From Bacteroidota bacterium (GTDB lineage Bacteria > Bacteroidota > Bacteroidia > B-17B0 > Aurantibacillaceae): 64,000 nt of DNA. This document shows, in pieces, positions 18,096 through 26,900 of this stretch. The stretch is taken from assembly GCA_003153315.1 (NCBI GenBank), contig PLYA01000024.1, positions 1 through 64,000 of the forward strand, read 5' to 3'. The notes under the pieces were generated by a model. That model saw nothing but the letters and a program-made list of their open reading frames with translations. It did no database searches and was not told the DNA's origin. Positions within the stretch are counted from its first letter, which is position 1, and every line of letters starts with the position of its first letter. The position numbers and the translations under genes were made by a program.

Positions 18096-18521
18096 ATGAA
18101 CACAGAAAATAAAAGCATAGAATCGGGTAAAGCACCTGAACCCGTTGGTTTATACCCGCACGCCAAAAGAGTGGGTAATTTATTGTTCTTAAGTGGTGTG
18201 GGTCCGCGCGAGCGCGGCACAAAAAAAATACCAGGCGTGGAATTAGACGCAAACGGAAAGATTGTTTCCTATGATATTGAGGCGCAATGCCACAGTGTAT
18301 TTCGTAATATTAAATACATACTGGAAGATTCTGGAAGCAATTGGAATAAAATTGTTGATGTAACAGTTTTCTTGACCAACATGAAAGATGATTTCCCAAA
18401 ATACAATAAACTTTGGGCAGAATATTTTAAAGAAAATCCTCCATGCCGTACTACTATAGAAATTAATTGCCTGCCAACACCTATTGCTATTGAGCTAAAA
18501 GTTATTGCTACAGTAGATTAA
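18096..18521 (+). CDS. RidA/YjgF family protein, 2-aminomuconate deaminase-like
   Basis: 141 residues. GLYPHAKRVGNLLFLSGVGPRERGT, a long insertion IPGVELDANGKI, IEAQCHSVFRNIKYILEDSGS, VDVTVFLTNMKDDFPKYNKLW and the catalytic-site arginine in PPCRTTIEI fit the RidA fold. The insertion and overall length resemble 2-aminomuconate deaminases of tryptophan/kynurenine or aminophenol breakdown. A general enamine/imine deaminase is the alternative. A kynurenine formamidase-like gene lies at 51499, but the two are not linked. Confidence 0.85.
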   Translation: MNTENKSIESGKAPEPVGLYPHAKRVGNLLFLSGVGPRERGTKKIPGVELDANGKIVSYDIEAQCHSVFRNIKYILEDSGSNWNKIVDVTVFLTNMKDDFPKYNKLWAEYFKENPPCRTTIEINCLPTPIAIELKVIATVD

Positions 18522-18599
18522 TTCCTTACTAATTACAATAGAAACAAAGTTAAGGACATTGGATTAGAAAGAAGCGGAAGAAAAACCAAATAACCGCTT

Positions 18600-19991
18600 T
18601 CACTTTATGATGGCCATGAATAAATCATTCCTCTTATAAAGCTTTATATAGATACTACCTTTTACAAAGCTTTTTATTAAAAAATAATTTTTTTCTAAAT
18701 AATCCTTACGTTGCGCATTATAGTTATTGCAAATATTACTATCGGCTATGTATAAGTTTACATTCATCTCTGTATCACTTAATAAATCATATTCTTTGTT
18801 TGAACCATTCATTAAATAAAATGCATCATTAAAATAAACCTGAAAACCGGCAGCTACATCGTTAGGAGAAATATTGTTTTCTGAAACATAGTTATCCAAC
18901 TCTTTCCTTACACCAAAATAATTTAAGCTTTGTAAATTACAATCCCACGCGTTGCTATATTTACCAGGCTTAATAAGCCAATTGCTTTGCACTAAAAATA
19001 ATGCAAAAACAAAAAAAGCAGCTGCCATTTTTTGCTTACTTAAAGAAGAAATAGAATACATAAAAGCAGGAAGAGCAAGTATATATACTAACAAAAAATA
19101 TCGGTTACTAATAGGGTTTGATAAAGGAATACAAAAAGCAATAACGGATACAGATATTAATAAAAGAAACATAAAAGGTTCCTCAATCTTTTTTTGTTTA
19201 GAACAAAAGAGGGCAATAAAAATTAAAGCGATAATGTTTCCAAAGTCGAGCAATCTAATCGAGCACCCAAGGAGGTTCTTCATCATTCCTGCAAAACCTA
19301 AAACAGTTCTGTGCCTTAGATTCTCAGGGTTAGTAAAAAACCAAGCGCTTACATAAAAATGAATACACATCCATGCTACAGTAACTATAATGGAAAAGGA
19401 TAGATACCATGCCGTTTTTTGCTTCTTTACAAAGACAAAGTAAAGCAGTACAATAATTACTAAGGGAAGTGCCCGCAAGTTGAGCAAACATAACAGACTT
19501 GAAGATAATACCATGCGTGATGCTCTTACATCTTTTATGGTATTCATCATCCATAAAGCAAAAAATACAAAACCTATTTCGCTGCTAAAATAAATGCTTT
19601 GTGCTACCAGTGCAGGGTGTATAAGCGTTAGCAGAAGAACCCACAAAGTCTTTTCATCTGACAGAAAGCGTTTGCACAACATTTGCAATTGGTATAAAAG
19701 CCCCATCACAAAAGGAATGATGGATACATGAGCCAACCACAATTTAAACCCGAAGAGTTTAAACAAAACCGCTAAATACAAGCTATATAAGGGGAAATGT
19801 CCGTTGTCAGTAAAGCCATTTCCGTTAGGTAGCAGATGTTTAAAATTTGTTTCCAAATAATAATGCGCCAATTTTACCTGTCCGTACATATCCCAAAAAA
19901 CAGGTATATTGCAGCAACTTACAATAATAACTGTATATACAATGCTTACCAGCCACCAGGCATTCTTTTGTATAAATGTATAAGCAGTCAT
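18600..19991 (-). CDS. Polytopic membrane protein, GT-C glycosyltransferase-like
   Basis: 463 residues from the ATG at 19991; the in-frame ATG at 20015 lies upstream of the promoter element and is rejected. About ten hydrophobic helices are seen. The first loop has FWDMYGQVKLAHYYLETNFKHL, with an Asp after the first helix as in GT-C (family 39-like) transferases, and GHFPLYSLYLAVLFKLFG follows. The C-terminal ~100 residues are soluble and read like the periplasmic tail of such enzymes. Family placement is tentative; donor and acceptor are unknown. It is divergent from the YihY gene at 20050. Confidence 0.75.
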   Translation of the reverse strand: MTAYTFIQKNAWWLVSIVYTVIIVSCCNIPVFWDMYGQVKLAHYYLETNFKHLLPNGNGFTDNGHFPLYSLYLAVLFKLFGFKLWLAHVSIIPFVMGLLYQLQMLCKRFLSDEKTLWVLLLTLIHPALVAQSIYFSSEIGFVFFALWMMNTIKDVRASRMVLSSSLLCLLNLRALPLVIIVLLYFVFVKKQKTAWYLSFSIIVTVAWMCIHFYVSAWFFTNPENLRHRTVLGFAGMMKNLLGCSIRLLDFGNIIALIFIALFCSKQKKIEEPFMFLLLISVSVIAFCIPLSNPISNRYFLLVYILALPAFMYSISSLSKQKMAAAFFVFALFLVQSNWLIKPGKYSNAWDCNLQSLNYFGVRKELDNYVSENNISPNDVAAGFQVYFNDAFYLMNGSNKEYDLLSDTEMNVNLYIADSNICNNYNAQRKDYLEKNYFLIKSFVKGSIYIKLYKRNDLFMAIIK

Positions 19992-19997
19992 TTTGCC

Positions 19998-20005
19998 CAA
20001 AGGTA
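19998..20005 (-). promoter_or_regulatory. -7 element, near-leaderless gene
   Basis: TACCTTTG on the minus strand lies 6 bases before the ATG at 19991, so the mRNA should start at or close to the initiation codon. Confidence 0.5.
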
Positions 20006-20034
20006 CTTTAAACACAGATATTAAAAAATGGTAT

Positions 20035-20042
20035 TAATTTTG
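20035..20042 (+). promoter_or_regulatory. -7 element of the YihY/BrkB gene
   Basis: TAATTTTG ends 7 bases before the ATG at 20050, giving another very short leader. It is back to back with the element at 19998-20005. Confidence 0.5.
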
Positions 20043-20049
20043 GCACACT

Positions 20050-21387
20050 ATGTTTAAATTATTTACCTGGATACAAAAGCTGGTTAATTTTCTTACTTCC
20101 AAAATATGGAAGATACGCCTTAATAAACTGGATAAAAAGCAAGGTTTCTTAATAAAGCAATTGCGCATAATTACTTTATCTATCAAAGGCTTTAACGAAG
20201 ATAATTGCATGGTTAAAGCCTCTGCCCTTACCTATTATATGTTATTTGCCATTGTTCCTTTATTGGCATTATTGTTTGCTGTTTCAAAAGGATTTGGTTT
20301 GCAGCAAAAGTTAGAAGCTTACCTATTGCACCATTTTTCCCGATATACAAGCATACTTACCCAGGCTTTTGAGTATGCCGATAAAATGCTGAAAACCACA
20401 CAAGGAGGCATTATTGCAAGTATTGGTATTCTGCTTTTAATCTATACCGTATTAAGTTTACTTAGCAGCATAGAAAATTCGTTCAATGAAATTTGGGAAA
20501 TAAAAAAAGGGAGAAGCTTTATCCGCCGCATTACAGATTACATTGCCATTACCATTTTTGCGCCTATTTTAATGTTTATATCAAGCGGTGTAAGTATTTT
20601 TTTAAGTACCGAACTTGGTTCTTTAGAAAGCCTTGCATGGCTTAGTCATTTCGGGATTGTATTTAAAATCGTACTGAAAATAACATCCCTCTTATTGCTT
20701 TCGGGCATGTTTACGTTTATCTATGTGGTGTTGCCCAACACCCGTGTAAAGTTCAAATCGGCAATGATGGCAGGTATTGTAGCTGCCGTTGCATTTGATA
20801 TATTGCAGTGGGCATACATTGCTTTTCAGGTGGGTGCAGTAAAGTACGATGCCGTTTACGGAAGCTTTGCCGCCTTGCCCCTGTTTTTAATATGGATGCA
20901 ATACAGCTGGTATATTGTATTGTTTGGCGCCGAGCTTTCTTTTGCCAATCAAAATGTAGATCATTATGAGTTAGAGAGCGACATTAAAAACATCAGTACG
21001 CGTTACAGACGTACCATATCGTTGTTGCTTGCCAATTTGGTGGTACGCAATTTTATAGAAGGCAAAGCACCGCTTACCGCAGCTCAAATAGCCGGGCGCC
21101 TGGATATGCCCATACGCCTGGCCCGCATGATTATTTTTGATTTTACCGAAACCGAAATACTTTGCGAGGTAAAAACCGAGAAAGAAAAAGATGTAGCCTA
21201 CCAGCCTGCCATATCAGAAAACAAATTGAGTGTAAAATATATTTTAGATAAGTTAGATACCAAAGGGGTGAATGAATTGCCCATACAATCTACCGCCGAG
21301 CTGCAAAACATACATAAAGTAATGAGTGAGTTTGACGAGGTATTGAACGAAAACAAAGGAAATGTTTTAATAAGGGATATTATTTAA
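20050..21387 (+). CDS. YihY/BrkB family inner-membrane protein
   Basis: 445 residues. The conserved core reads CMVKASALTYYMLFAIVPLLALLFAVSKG, then SSIENSFNEIWEIKKGRSFIRRITDYIAI, VVLPNTRVKFKSAMMAGIVAAVAFDILQWAYIAFQ and YGSFAALPLFLIWMQYSWYIVLFGAELSFANQN, with six membrane helices. The family was formerly misnamed RNase BN; its function is uncertain. The last ~130 residues are soluble with a winged-helix-like segment (LTAAQIAGRLDMPIRLARMIIFDFTE), a common extension. Possibly co-transcribed with the small lipoprotein 10 bases downstream. Confidence 0.92.
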   Translation: MFKLFTWIQKLVNFLTSKIWKIRLNKLDKKQGFLIKQLRIITLSIKGFNEDNCMVKASALTYYMLFAIVPLLALLFAVSKGFGLQQKLEAYLLHHFSRYTSILTQAFEYADKMLKTTQGGIIASIGILLLIYTVLSLLSSIENSFNEIWEIKKGRSFIRRITDYIAITIFAPILMFISSGVSIFLSTELGSLESLAWLSHFGIVFKIVLKITSLLLLSGMFTFIYVVLPNTRVKFKSAMMAGIVAAVAFDILQWAYIAFQVGAVKYDAVYGSFAALPLFLIWMQYSWYIVLFGAELSFANQNVDHYELESDIKNISTRYRRTISLLLANLVVRNFIEGKAPLTAAQIAGRLDMPIRLARMIIFDFTETEILCEVKTEKEKDVAYQPAISENKLSVKYILDKLDTKGVNELPIQSTAELQNIHKVMSEFDEVLNENKGNVLIRDII

Positions 21388-21397
21388 CCTAATCGCT

Positions 21398-21607
21398 ATG
21401 CAAAAAATTGTATTAACATTTATTCTAGTAATTGCTTTAAGCACAGCCTGTAAAAGGAACTACACCTGCACCTGCACCGTTCTTTTTGGCGGTACAAACT
21501 CTACAACTGCAACAAAATTTAATAATACCAAGGCAAATGCTACCGGCGATTGTAATGCGCTGAACTCAACTACAGCTACACAAACGGTTAGCTGTTCTTT
21601 AAATTAG
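21398..21607 (+). CDS. Small lipoprotein
   Basis: 69 residues. The hydrophobic N-terminus ends in ALSTACKRNY, a good lipobox with Cys at 18. The mature part contains paired cysteines (YTCTCTVLFGG and CNALN, then SCSLN) and many Thr/Asn, consistent with a small disulfide-bonded surface or periplasmic lipoprotein. No known function. It starts 10 bases after the YihY gene and ends where a composite repeat begins, so the insertion may have changed its 3' flank. Confidence 0.7.
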   Translation: MQKIVLTFILVIALSTACKRNYTCTCTVLFGGTNSTTATKFNNTKANATGDCNALNSTTATQTVSCSLN

Positions 21608-21608
21608 T

Positions 21609-21786
21609 TGGGCGTTCCTTTTACGCTGGACATTGAGCCTGTCGAAATGTCGAAGTTTGGGCGTTCCGTTGATTACAACGGCGGGCTTTCCGTTACAAGC
21701 TTTTGCCCCTCCTCGTCATTGCGAGGGCTCTGCCCGAAGCAATCTCACATGGCAAAAGGCTTTCCACTACAATCCCTAACGCAAAC
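21609..21786. repeat. Composite dispersed repeat (GGGCGTTCC...CAATCCCTAACGC)
   Basis: It begins TTGGGCGTTCC (21609) and ends CTACAATCCCTAACGC (21786). Three repeat types appear nested: CATTGAGCCTGTCGAAATG at 21631, a second GGGCGTTCC at 21659 with GGCGGGCTTTCC, and CGTCATTGCGAGGG...GAAGCAATCTC at 21714-21746. Similar outer ends occur at 41854, 44113 (inverted) and 57267. It looks like a stack of REP/MITE-like elements and encodes nothing. Confidence 0.75.
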
Positions 21787-21801
21787 AACATCATCTCAAA
21801 C

Positions 21802-22443
21802 TTAATTTCTGAAATTTAAATCAGATGCCTCGTGCTTGTTTAACCAATCATTAGCAATACTCATTATATTATTAATAAAATTATAAAAGGATTCAAAATC
21901 ACTAAATTCCTTTCCTTTAGGCATAGAATAGTTTTTATTTTCATAATTGTTTAAATTTGAAATAATAACATATTCTCCTAATTCCATTGGATCATTAATT
22001 CTTTTTTCAGTATGAAACCATAGTTTTCTTAATTCATTAGATAATTCTATAGGTAAAAACGGATTACCAATTAGATGCATAAAGAGAAAATGATTAAATC
22101 CATCTTCTTGAACTATAAAATTCTTACATTCAAATATATCAGCATTTTGCTTTTTAAAATTTATTGAACGAAAATTTGATAAATAAGTACTAGTTATACC
22201 TCCGTTTCCATCAGGCTTTTGATATGATATTGTTATTAGAGATGAAGAGAAATCTTTAATAAATTCACAAACAACTTCAAATTGCCTATCTTTTAAGGTC
22301 TTTTTAAAAGAAATTTTTTTGGCTAACTTATAAGTCAAAACTGAAATTACTACTGTTGTAATTGCAAGTATTATTTGTGTAAAGTCTTTCCAAGAAAAAT
22401 TGTTATTAGAACAACAAAGTATACAAATCAGAATTTGTTTCAT
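21802..22443 (-). CDS. Hypothetical protein with one N-terminal membrane helix
   Basis: 213 residues from the ATG at 22443 (a GTG precedes it at 22446). Residues about 18-40 (QIILAITTVVISVLTYKLA) form a single membrane helix with a short N-terminal side; the remaining ~170 residues are soluble and helical. No family is recognised. The AT-rich composition and lack of neighbours suggest an accessory gene. Its -7 element lies 5 bases before the start, the same arrangement as the genes at 42573 and 43749. Confidence 0.7.
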   Translation of the reverse strand: MKQILICILCCSNNNFSWKDFTQIILAITTVVISVLTYKLAKKISFKKTLKDRQFEVVCEFIKDFSSSLITISYQKPDGNGGITSTYLSNFRSINFKKQNADIFECKNFIVQEDGFNHFLFMHLIGNPFLPIELSNELRKLWFHTEKRINDPMELGEYVIISNLNNYENKNYSMPKGKEFSDFESFYNFINNIMSIANDWLNKHEASDLNFRN

Positions 22444-22448
22444 CACAC

Positions 22449-22456
22449 CAAATATA
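22449..22456 (-). promoter_or_regulatory. -7 element in a TTTTGTTTTATATTTG cassette
   Basis: TATATTTG on the minus strand sits 5 bases before the ATG at 22443. The preceding TTTTGTTT is identical to that before the genes at 42573 and 43749. Confidence 0.6.
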
Positions 22457-22489
22457 AAACAAAATTTCTTTTAACTCAGTGCGCCGCCC

Positions 22490-22537
22490 GACCAAACGCG
22501 GAGCAGTTTAGCCTTGTGCGTTGCAGATCGTTTGGTC
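22490..22537. repeat. Inverted repeat GACCAAACG / CGTTTGGTC
   Basis: Two perfect 9-base arms (22490-22498 and 22529-22537) enclose a 30-base GC-richer loop, in an otherwise AT-rich gap. The composition suggests a dispersed structural repeat rather than a gene. Confidence 0.5.
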
Positions 22538-22597
22538 TTGATTTTTTGTTTCTTTTTCATCAGGGAAAAAGAAAGTAGTAAAATGTTTTTAAACAAA

Positions 22598-22623
22598 AAC
22601 CCTTCTCATTTCTAAGAAGGGTT
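22598..22623 (-). terminator. Intrinsic terminator of the gene at 22667-23620
   Basis: AACCCTTCT (22598-22606) pairs with AGAAGGGTT (22615-22623). On the minus strand the hairpin is followed by TTTTTG, so it should terminate transcription arriving from 22667. Confidence 0.8.
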
Positions 22624-22666
22624 CTTTACTGTTGCTTGAAATCATGACATAAAAAGAAACAGCTCA

Positions 22667-23620
22667 TTAAGCCCCCGCCACAGGCATAGCCCCACCCGTT
22701 GTAGTTCCACTACCCGTACTCACTACCATCGTAAAATTCTCAGTTATATTTCCTGCATGTGTCACCGTAATCGTTTTGCTTTGCGCCACCATACCGTTTG
22801 CACTCAAGGTTATCACATAAGTACCCGGTTTCAATCGCGCAAATTTAAACTTACCATCCGTCTTTGTAATTTTCTTGCGTGTGTTTTGTCCGCTTGCTAC
22901 CAACATAATATGCGCTTTCAAAAGTGGTGCACCCACAGCACTAATCAATCCTGCAACTGTTACCGTAGTTCTATGCCCGTGACTTGGCAATTTTCTACTG
23001 CCCTTATAAGCTTTATAAAAAGTAAGGTTGCTTGTTTTAAATTGCAACATCAATGTATCCAATTGTTCTTCCAAAAACGTACTGGTAGTTGTAATCATAG
23101 GTTCTATTGTGGCCGTATAACTCGCATTTGCCTGTATCGCACTTTGCGGTTGCCCCAGTTTGCCTTCAAAAGCAGTTATCGCATTACTCCATTGCAACAG
23201 GCTCGCACTATTCACACCATAACTTGCCAAACTTCCAATCACAGGACTTACCGCATTATATATCGTCTGGCAAAAATTTCCCAGTTGGTCTTCCGCCATA
23301 TCTTCAAGTTTAGATTGCGAAACCTTGCAAATACCTTTCAACGTACTGTTTCCACTACTTGCCCCAAAACCTTTACCCGCCGCCGCATGAGATAAAGTAA
23401 GTGCAATCAGTGTTTCTTTTGCCTGTTCCTTCGTTTGTGTTACTACTCTAAAGTTTACTAATTGCCCCGTAATCGCATTACCCAAACTGGTTATCCTGCC
23501 CAGCAAAGCAGTTACCGCTGCGCTTATTCCGGCATTACTACTCCATAAACTTAAGTTGCTTTGCATAGTTTGATATACTGTTTCAAACATGCTTTTGTGG
23601 TTTAATTGTAATTGATTCAT
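22667..23620 (-). CDS. Hypothetical protein with carboxypeptidase-regulatory-like C-terminal domain
   Basis: 317 residues from the ATG at 23620, chosen over 23659 because a related 5' fragment at 57319-57378 has an ATG at the equivalent place. No signal peptide is seen. Residues 1-230 are helical, rich in Ala, Ser and Leu. Residues about 238-305 form a carboxypeptidase-regulatory-like or CNA_B-like domain (TVTVAGLISAVGAPLLKAHIML, GKFKFARLKPGTYVITLSA), and the tail is Gly/Thr-rich. Function is unknown. 21-base array 2 lies 87 bases upstream. It ends at a strong terminator. Confidence 0.78.
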   Translation of the reverse strand: MNQLQLNHKSMFETVYQTMQSNLSLWSSNAGISAAVTALLGRITSLGNAITGQLVNFRVVTQTKEQAKETLIALTLSHAAAGKGFGASSGNSTLKGICKVSQSKLEDMAEDQLGNFCQTIYNAVSPVIGSLASYGVNSASLLQWSNAITAFEGKLGQPQSAIQANASYTATIEPMITTTSTFLEEQLDTLMLQFKTSNLTFYKAYKGSRKLPSHGHRTTVTVAGLISAVGAPLLKAHIMLVASGQNTRKKITKTDGKFKFARLKPGTYVITLSANGMVAQSKTITVTHAGNITENFTMVVSTGSGTTTGGAMPVAGA

Positions 23621-23707
23621 GGCTTCTGTTTTTATTAATAGAGGTATCGCAACTATCATGCCAAACCCGATTAAAATATGTTAAAATAGATTTTATTACA
23701 ACGCAGA

Positions 23708-23917
23708 AATCAATCCAGAACATCAAGATATTAATCCACGATGTAGAGAAGCTAATCCAGACCATCGAGATGCTTACCCAGACCATCGAGATGTTAATCC
23801 ACGCTATAGAAAAGCTAATCCAGAGCATTGAGATGCTTACCCAGAACATCAAGATGTTAATCCATGGTATAGAGAAGCTAATCCAGACCATCGGGATGCT
23901 TACCCATAATATAGAAA
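23708..23917. repeat. 21-base tandem array 2 (10 units)
   Basis: Ten units start at 23708, 23729 and so on to 23897, all exactly 21 bases. From 23750 three unit types rotate in order: AGCTAATCCAG..., TGCTTACCCAG... and TGTTAATCCA..., giving a 63-base higher-order period. In one forward frame (ATG 23770 to TAA 23937, 55 residues) each unit gives seven codons with Leu at position 2 (CTT, TTA or CTA) and Ile at position 6 (ATC, ATA or ATT), spaced like a coiled-coil heptad. It lies between the divergent genes at 23620 and 23986. Confidence 0.9.
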
Positions 23918-23963
23918 CAATAAAACTTACTGCATAAATGCATCCTTTATACGTTATAACTAG

Positions 23964-23971
23964 TATCTTTA
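23964..23971 (+). promoter_or_regulatory. Possible -7 element of the DUF4175 gene
   Basis: TATCTTTA matches seven of eight bases of TAnnTTTG, 14 bases before the ATG at 23986 and 46 bases past array 2. Confidence 0.35.
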
Positions 23972-23985
23972 CTGTTACTTTTTAC

Positions 23986-26900
23986 ATGGGCACCACCGAT
24001 AATATTATCATACAAAAGCTGGATGAGTTTATACGCAAGTATTACAAAAACCAGTTGGTTAAGGGCTTGCTCTATTCGGTTGGTTTGGTATTGCTTTTTT
24101 ATATAGGCATAAGCACCTTGGAGTATTTTGCCGAGTTTAATACTGTAATACGTACTATTTTGTTTTATGGTTTTATAGCCACAAGCGCATACATACTTGC
24201 CAAATACATTGTAGTGCCGCTTTTAAAACTAAACAGCTTTGGTTCGGTTATCAGTTACAAACAGGCGGCAAGCATTATTGGTAGTCACTTTAGTAATGTG
24301 CAGGATAAACTGCTTAATGTATTGCAACTGCAGTCTATAAAAGATAATGCAGCTTCCGTAGAGTTATTGCAGGCAAGCATTAACCAAAAGGTTACCGAAT
24401 TAAGGCCTGTTCCGTTTACCGCAGCTATTGATATCAATGAAAACAGAAAGTACCTGAAGTATGTTTCCATTCCTTTTCTGCTGCTGTTCACTATCCTGAT
24501 TGTAAACAAAAAAATACTTAAAACGGGTACTACCCGGTTGATTCATCATTCATCTTATTTTGAAAAGGAAGCACCCTTTCAGTTTGAAATAGAAAATAAA
24601 GATTTAAAGGCAGTACAACAACAGGATTTTACGCTGCATGTAAAAATTAACGGTAGTGAGGCACCTGCCGAAGTATTTGTAGTTATAAAAGGAAATGAAC
24701 TAAAACTGGAGAAACAAAAGACGGATGAGTTTACTTACACCTTTAAAAACGTACAACAGGATGTTGACTTTCAGCTATCAGGTGGCGGGTTTAAATCAAA
24801 ACCTTATAATTTAACTGTGTTACCGAAGCCCATATTACTTGGCTTTGAAGCCCAGCTAAAATACCCGGCCTACCTTAATCGTAAGGATGAAGTGATAAGC
24901 AATACCGGAGATATGCTGGTACCACAGGGCACAAAAATAACCTGGACGTTCAATACCAAAAATAGTGATGGCATTTCTTTGCACTTTGCCGATTCATTAC
25001 TTGAATTAAAACCTACGGCAGAAAACAAATTTTCGTTCAGCAAACGTTTTATGCAGAACGCAGCTTACACCATAAACACCAACAACCGCTTTGTGCAGAA
25101 AGCAGATTCTGTAAACTATGCCATTAATGTGATACCGGATGCCTATCCGGTAATTGAAATGCACGAAAAAACAGATTCGTTAAAGAAGAATATTATTTAT
25201 TTCTCGGGCAATATTAAAGATGATTATGGCTTTAACCGCTTTCAGTTTCATTACAAAGTATATAGCTCAGACACAAGCGGAACAGCATCTGAAAAAGTGC
25301 AGGAGTACGCTATGCCTTTGCAGGCAAGTCAGCTTACACAGCCTTTTGTACATTATATAGATATTTCTAAAATGGCATTAAAACCCGGAGATAAAGTAGA
25401 ATACTATTTTGAAGTGTGGGATAATGACGGAGTAAATGGTTCTAAATCTGCTAAAACAAGTATTGAAACTTTTAAAGCACCAACCCTTGACGAACTTGAA
25501 AAAGAAACAGATAAAAACAACGCCAGTATTAAGGAAGATTTAGAGGCCAGTTTGAAAAAGGCTAAAGACCTGCAAAAGGAAATTGCCGACCTGAACAAAA
25601 AAGTATTAGAGAAAAAGCAACTGGGTTATGATGAAAAGAAACAACTGGAAAAGCTTTTGAAAAACGAAAAAGAGCTGGAGAAAAAGATAGACCAGATGAA
25701 GCAGGATAATGCACAGAATAATGAAGAGCAGAACAAATACAAAAATCAGAACGAAAGCATTTTAGAAAAACAAAAAGAACTGGAAAAGCTTTTTGAAAAC
25801 ATGATGACACCCGAGATGAAAAAGATGTTTGATGAGTTGCAAAAGCTGATGGATAAAATGGATAAGAATAAAGTGCAGGAAACTTTAGAGAAATTAAAAC
25901 TAAGTGATAAGGATATTGAAAAAGAACTGGATAGAACACTTGAACAGTTTAAGCAAATGGAGGTTGAGCAGAAGATGGAAGATGTTACCAAGAAGTTGGA
26001 TGAGCTAGCTAAGAAACAGGATGAATTAAGTAAGGAAACCGAGAATAAAAAAGCTAACGACGATAAAAGCAAGACTGCCGACAAGGAAAACAAAAATGCA
26101 GAACAAAAGAAGCAGGACGAGAAAAATCAGGCCGGAGAGAACAAAAAAGAAGACGCCAATAAAACTGCCGAGCAAAAGCAGGATGAGCTGACAAAGAAGT
26201 TTGATGATATAAAAAAGGATATTGATAAAATGCAAGAACTTAATAAAAGCATGGAAAATCAATTACCTATGCCTGATACCAAAGCGCAGGAACAAAAAGC
26301 GAGCGAAGAACAGAAGAATGCATCAGAGCAATTGCAGAAGAAGAATAAAAAGGGCGCATCTAAATCACAGAAAGAAGCGGCTGAACAAATGCAGGAGATG
26401 AGTAGCGCTATGCAAAAAGCTTTAGATAAAATGCAAAAAGAAGAAGAGGGAGAAGATATGCTGGCTATCAGGCAGGTATTAGAAAACTTATTGCACGTGT
26501 CTTTTGCGCAGGAAGAGTTAGATAAGGATATTAAGAAGACAAAAACTAACGACCCTCATTATACCAAGCTGGCACAAAACCAAAAGCAATTGCAAGACGA
26601 CAGTAAGATTATAGAAGATAGTCTGTTTGCGATAAGTAAACGCAACCCGAAAGTTTCTGCGGTTATAAACCGTGAGATAAGCAGTGTGCAAATGAATATG
26701 CAAAAAGCAATCAGTGCGCTTGAAGAACGTAATAACGGAGAAGCACAGGTGCGCGGACAAAATGCGATGACCTCTATTAACAATCTTGCCCTGATGCTGA
26801 ATGAATCGTTAGAGAAGATGCAAAAAGATGCTCAAATGAAAGGTAAACCAAATGATAAACCGGGTAGCGGTACTTGCAAAAAGCCGGGTAGTGGCAAAGG

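Noticed and set aside
21608-21805. 65-codon ORF after the small lipoprotein
   Set aside because: It is made wholly of nested dispersed repeats.
23583-23891. Reverse-strand ORF rich in Trp, Ile and Ser over array 2
   Set aside because: It overlaps the true start of the gene at 23620 and its composition is only the reverse complement of the array units.
23708-23917. CRISPR-like array
   Set aside because: Units are contiguous and there are no unique spacers between constant repeats; no cas genes are present. The same holds for the other four arrays.
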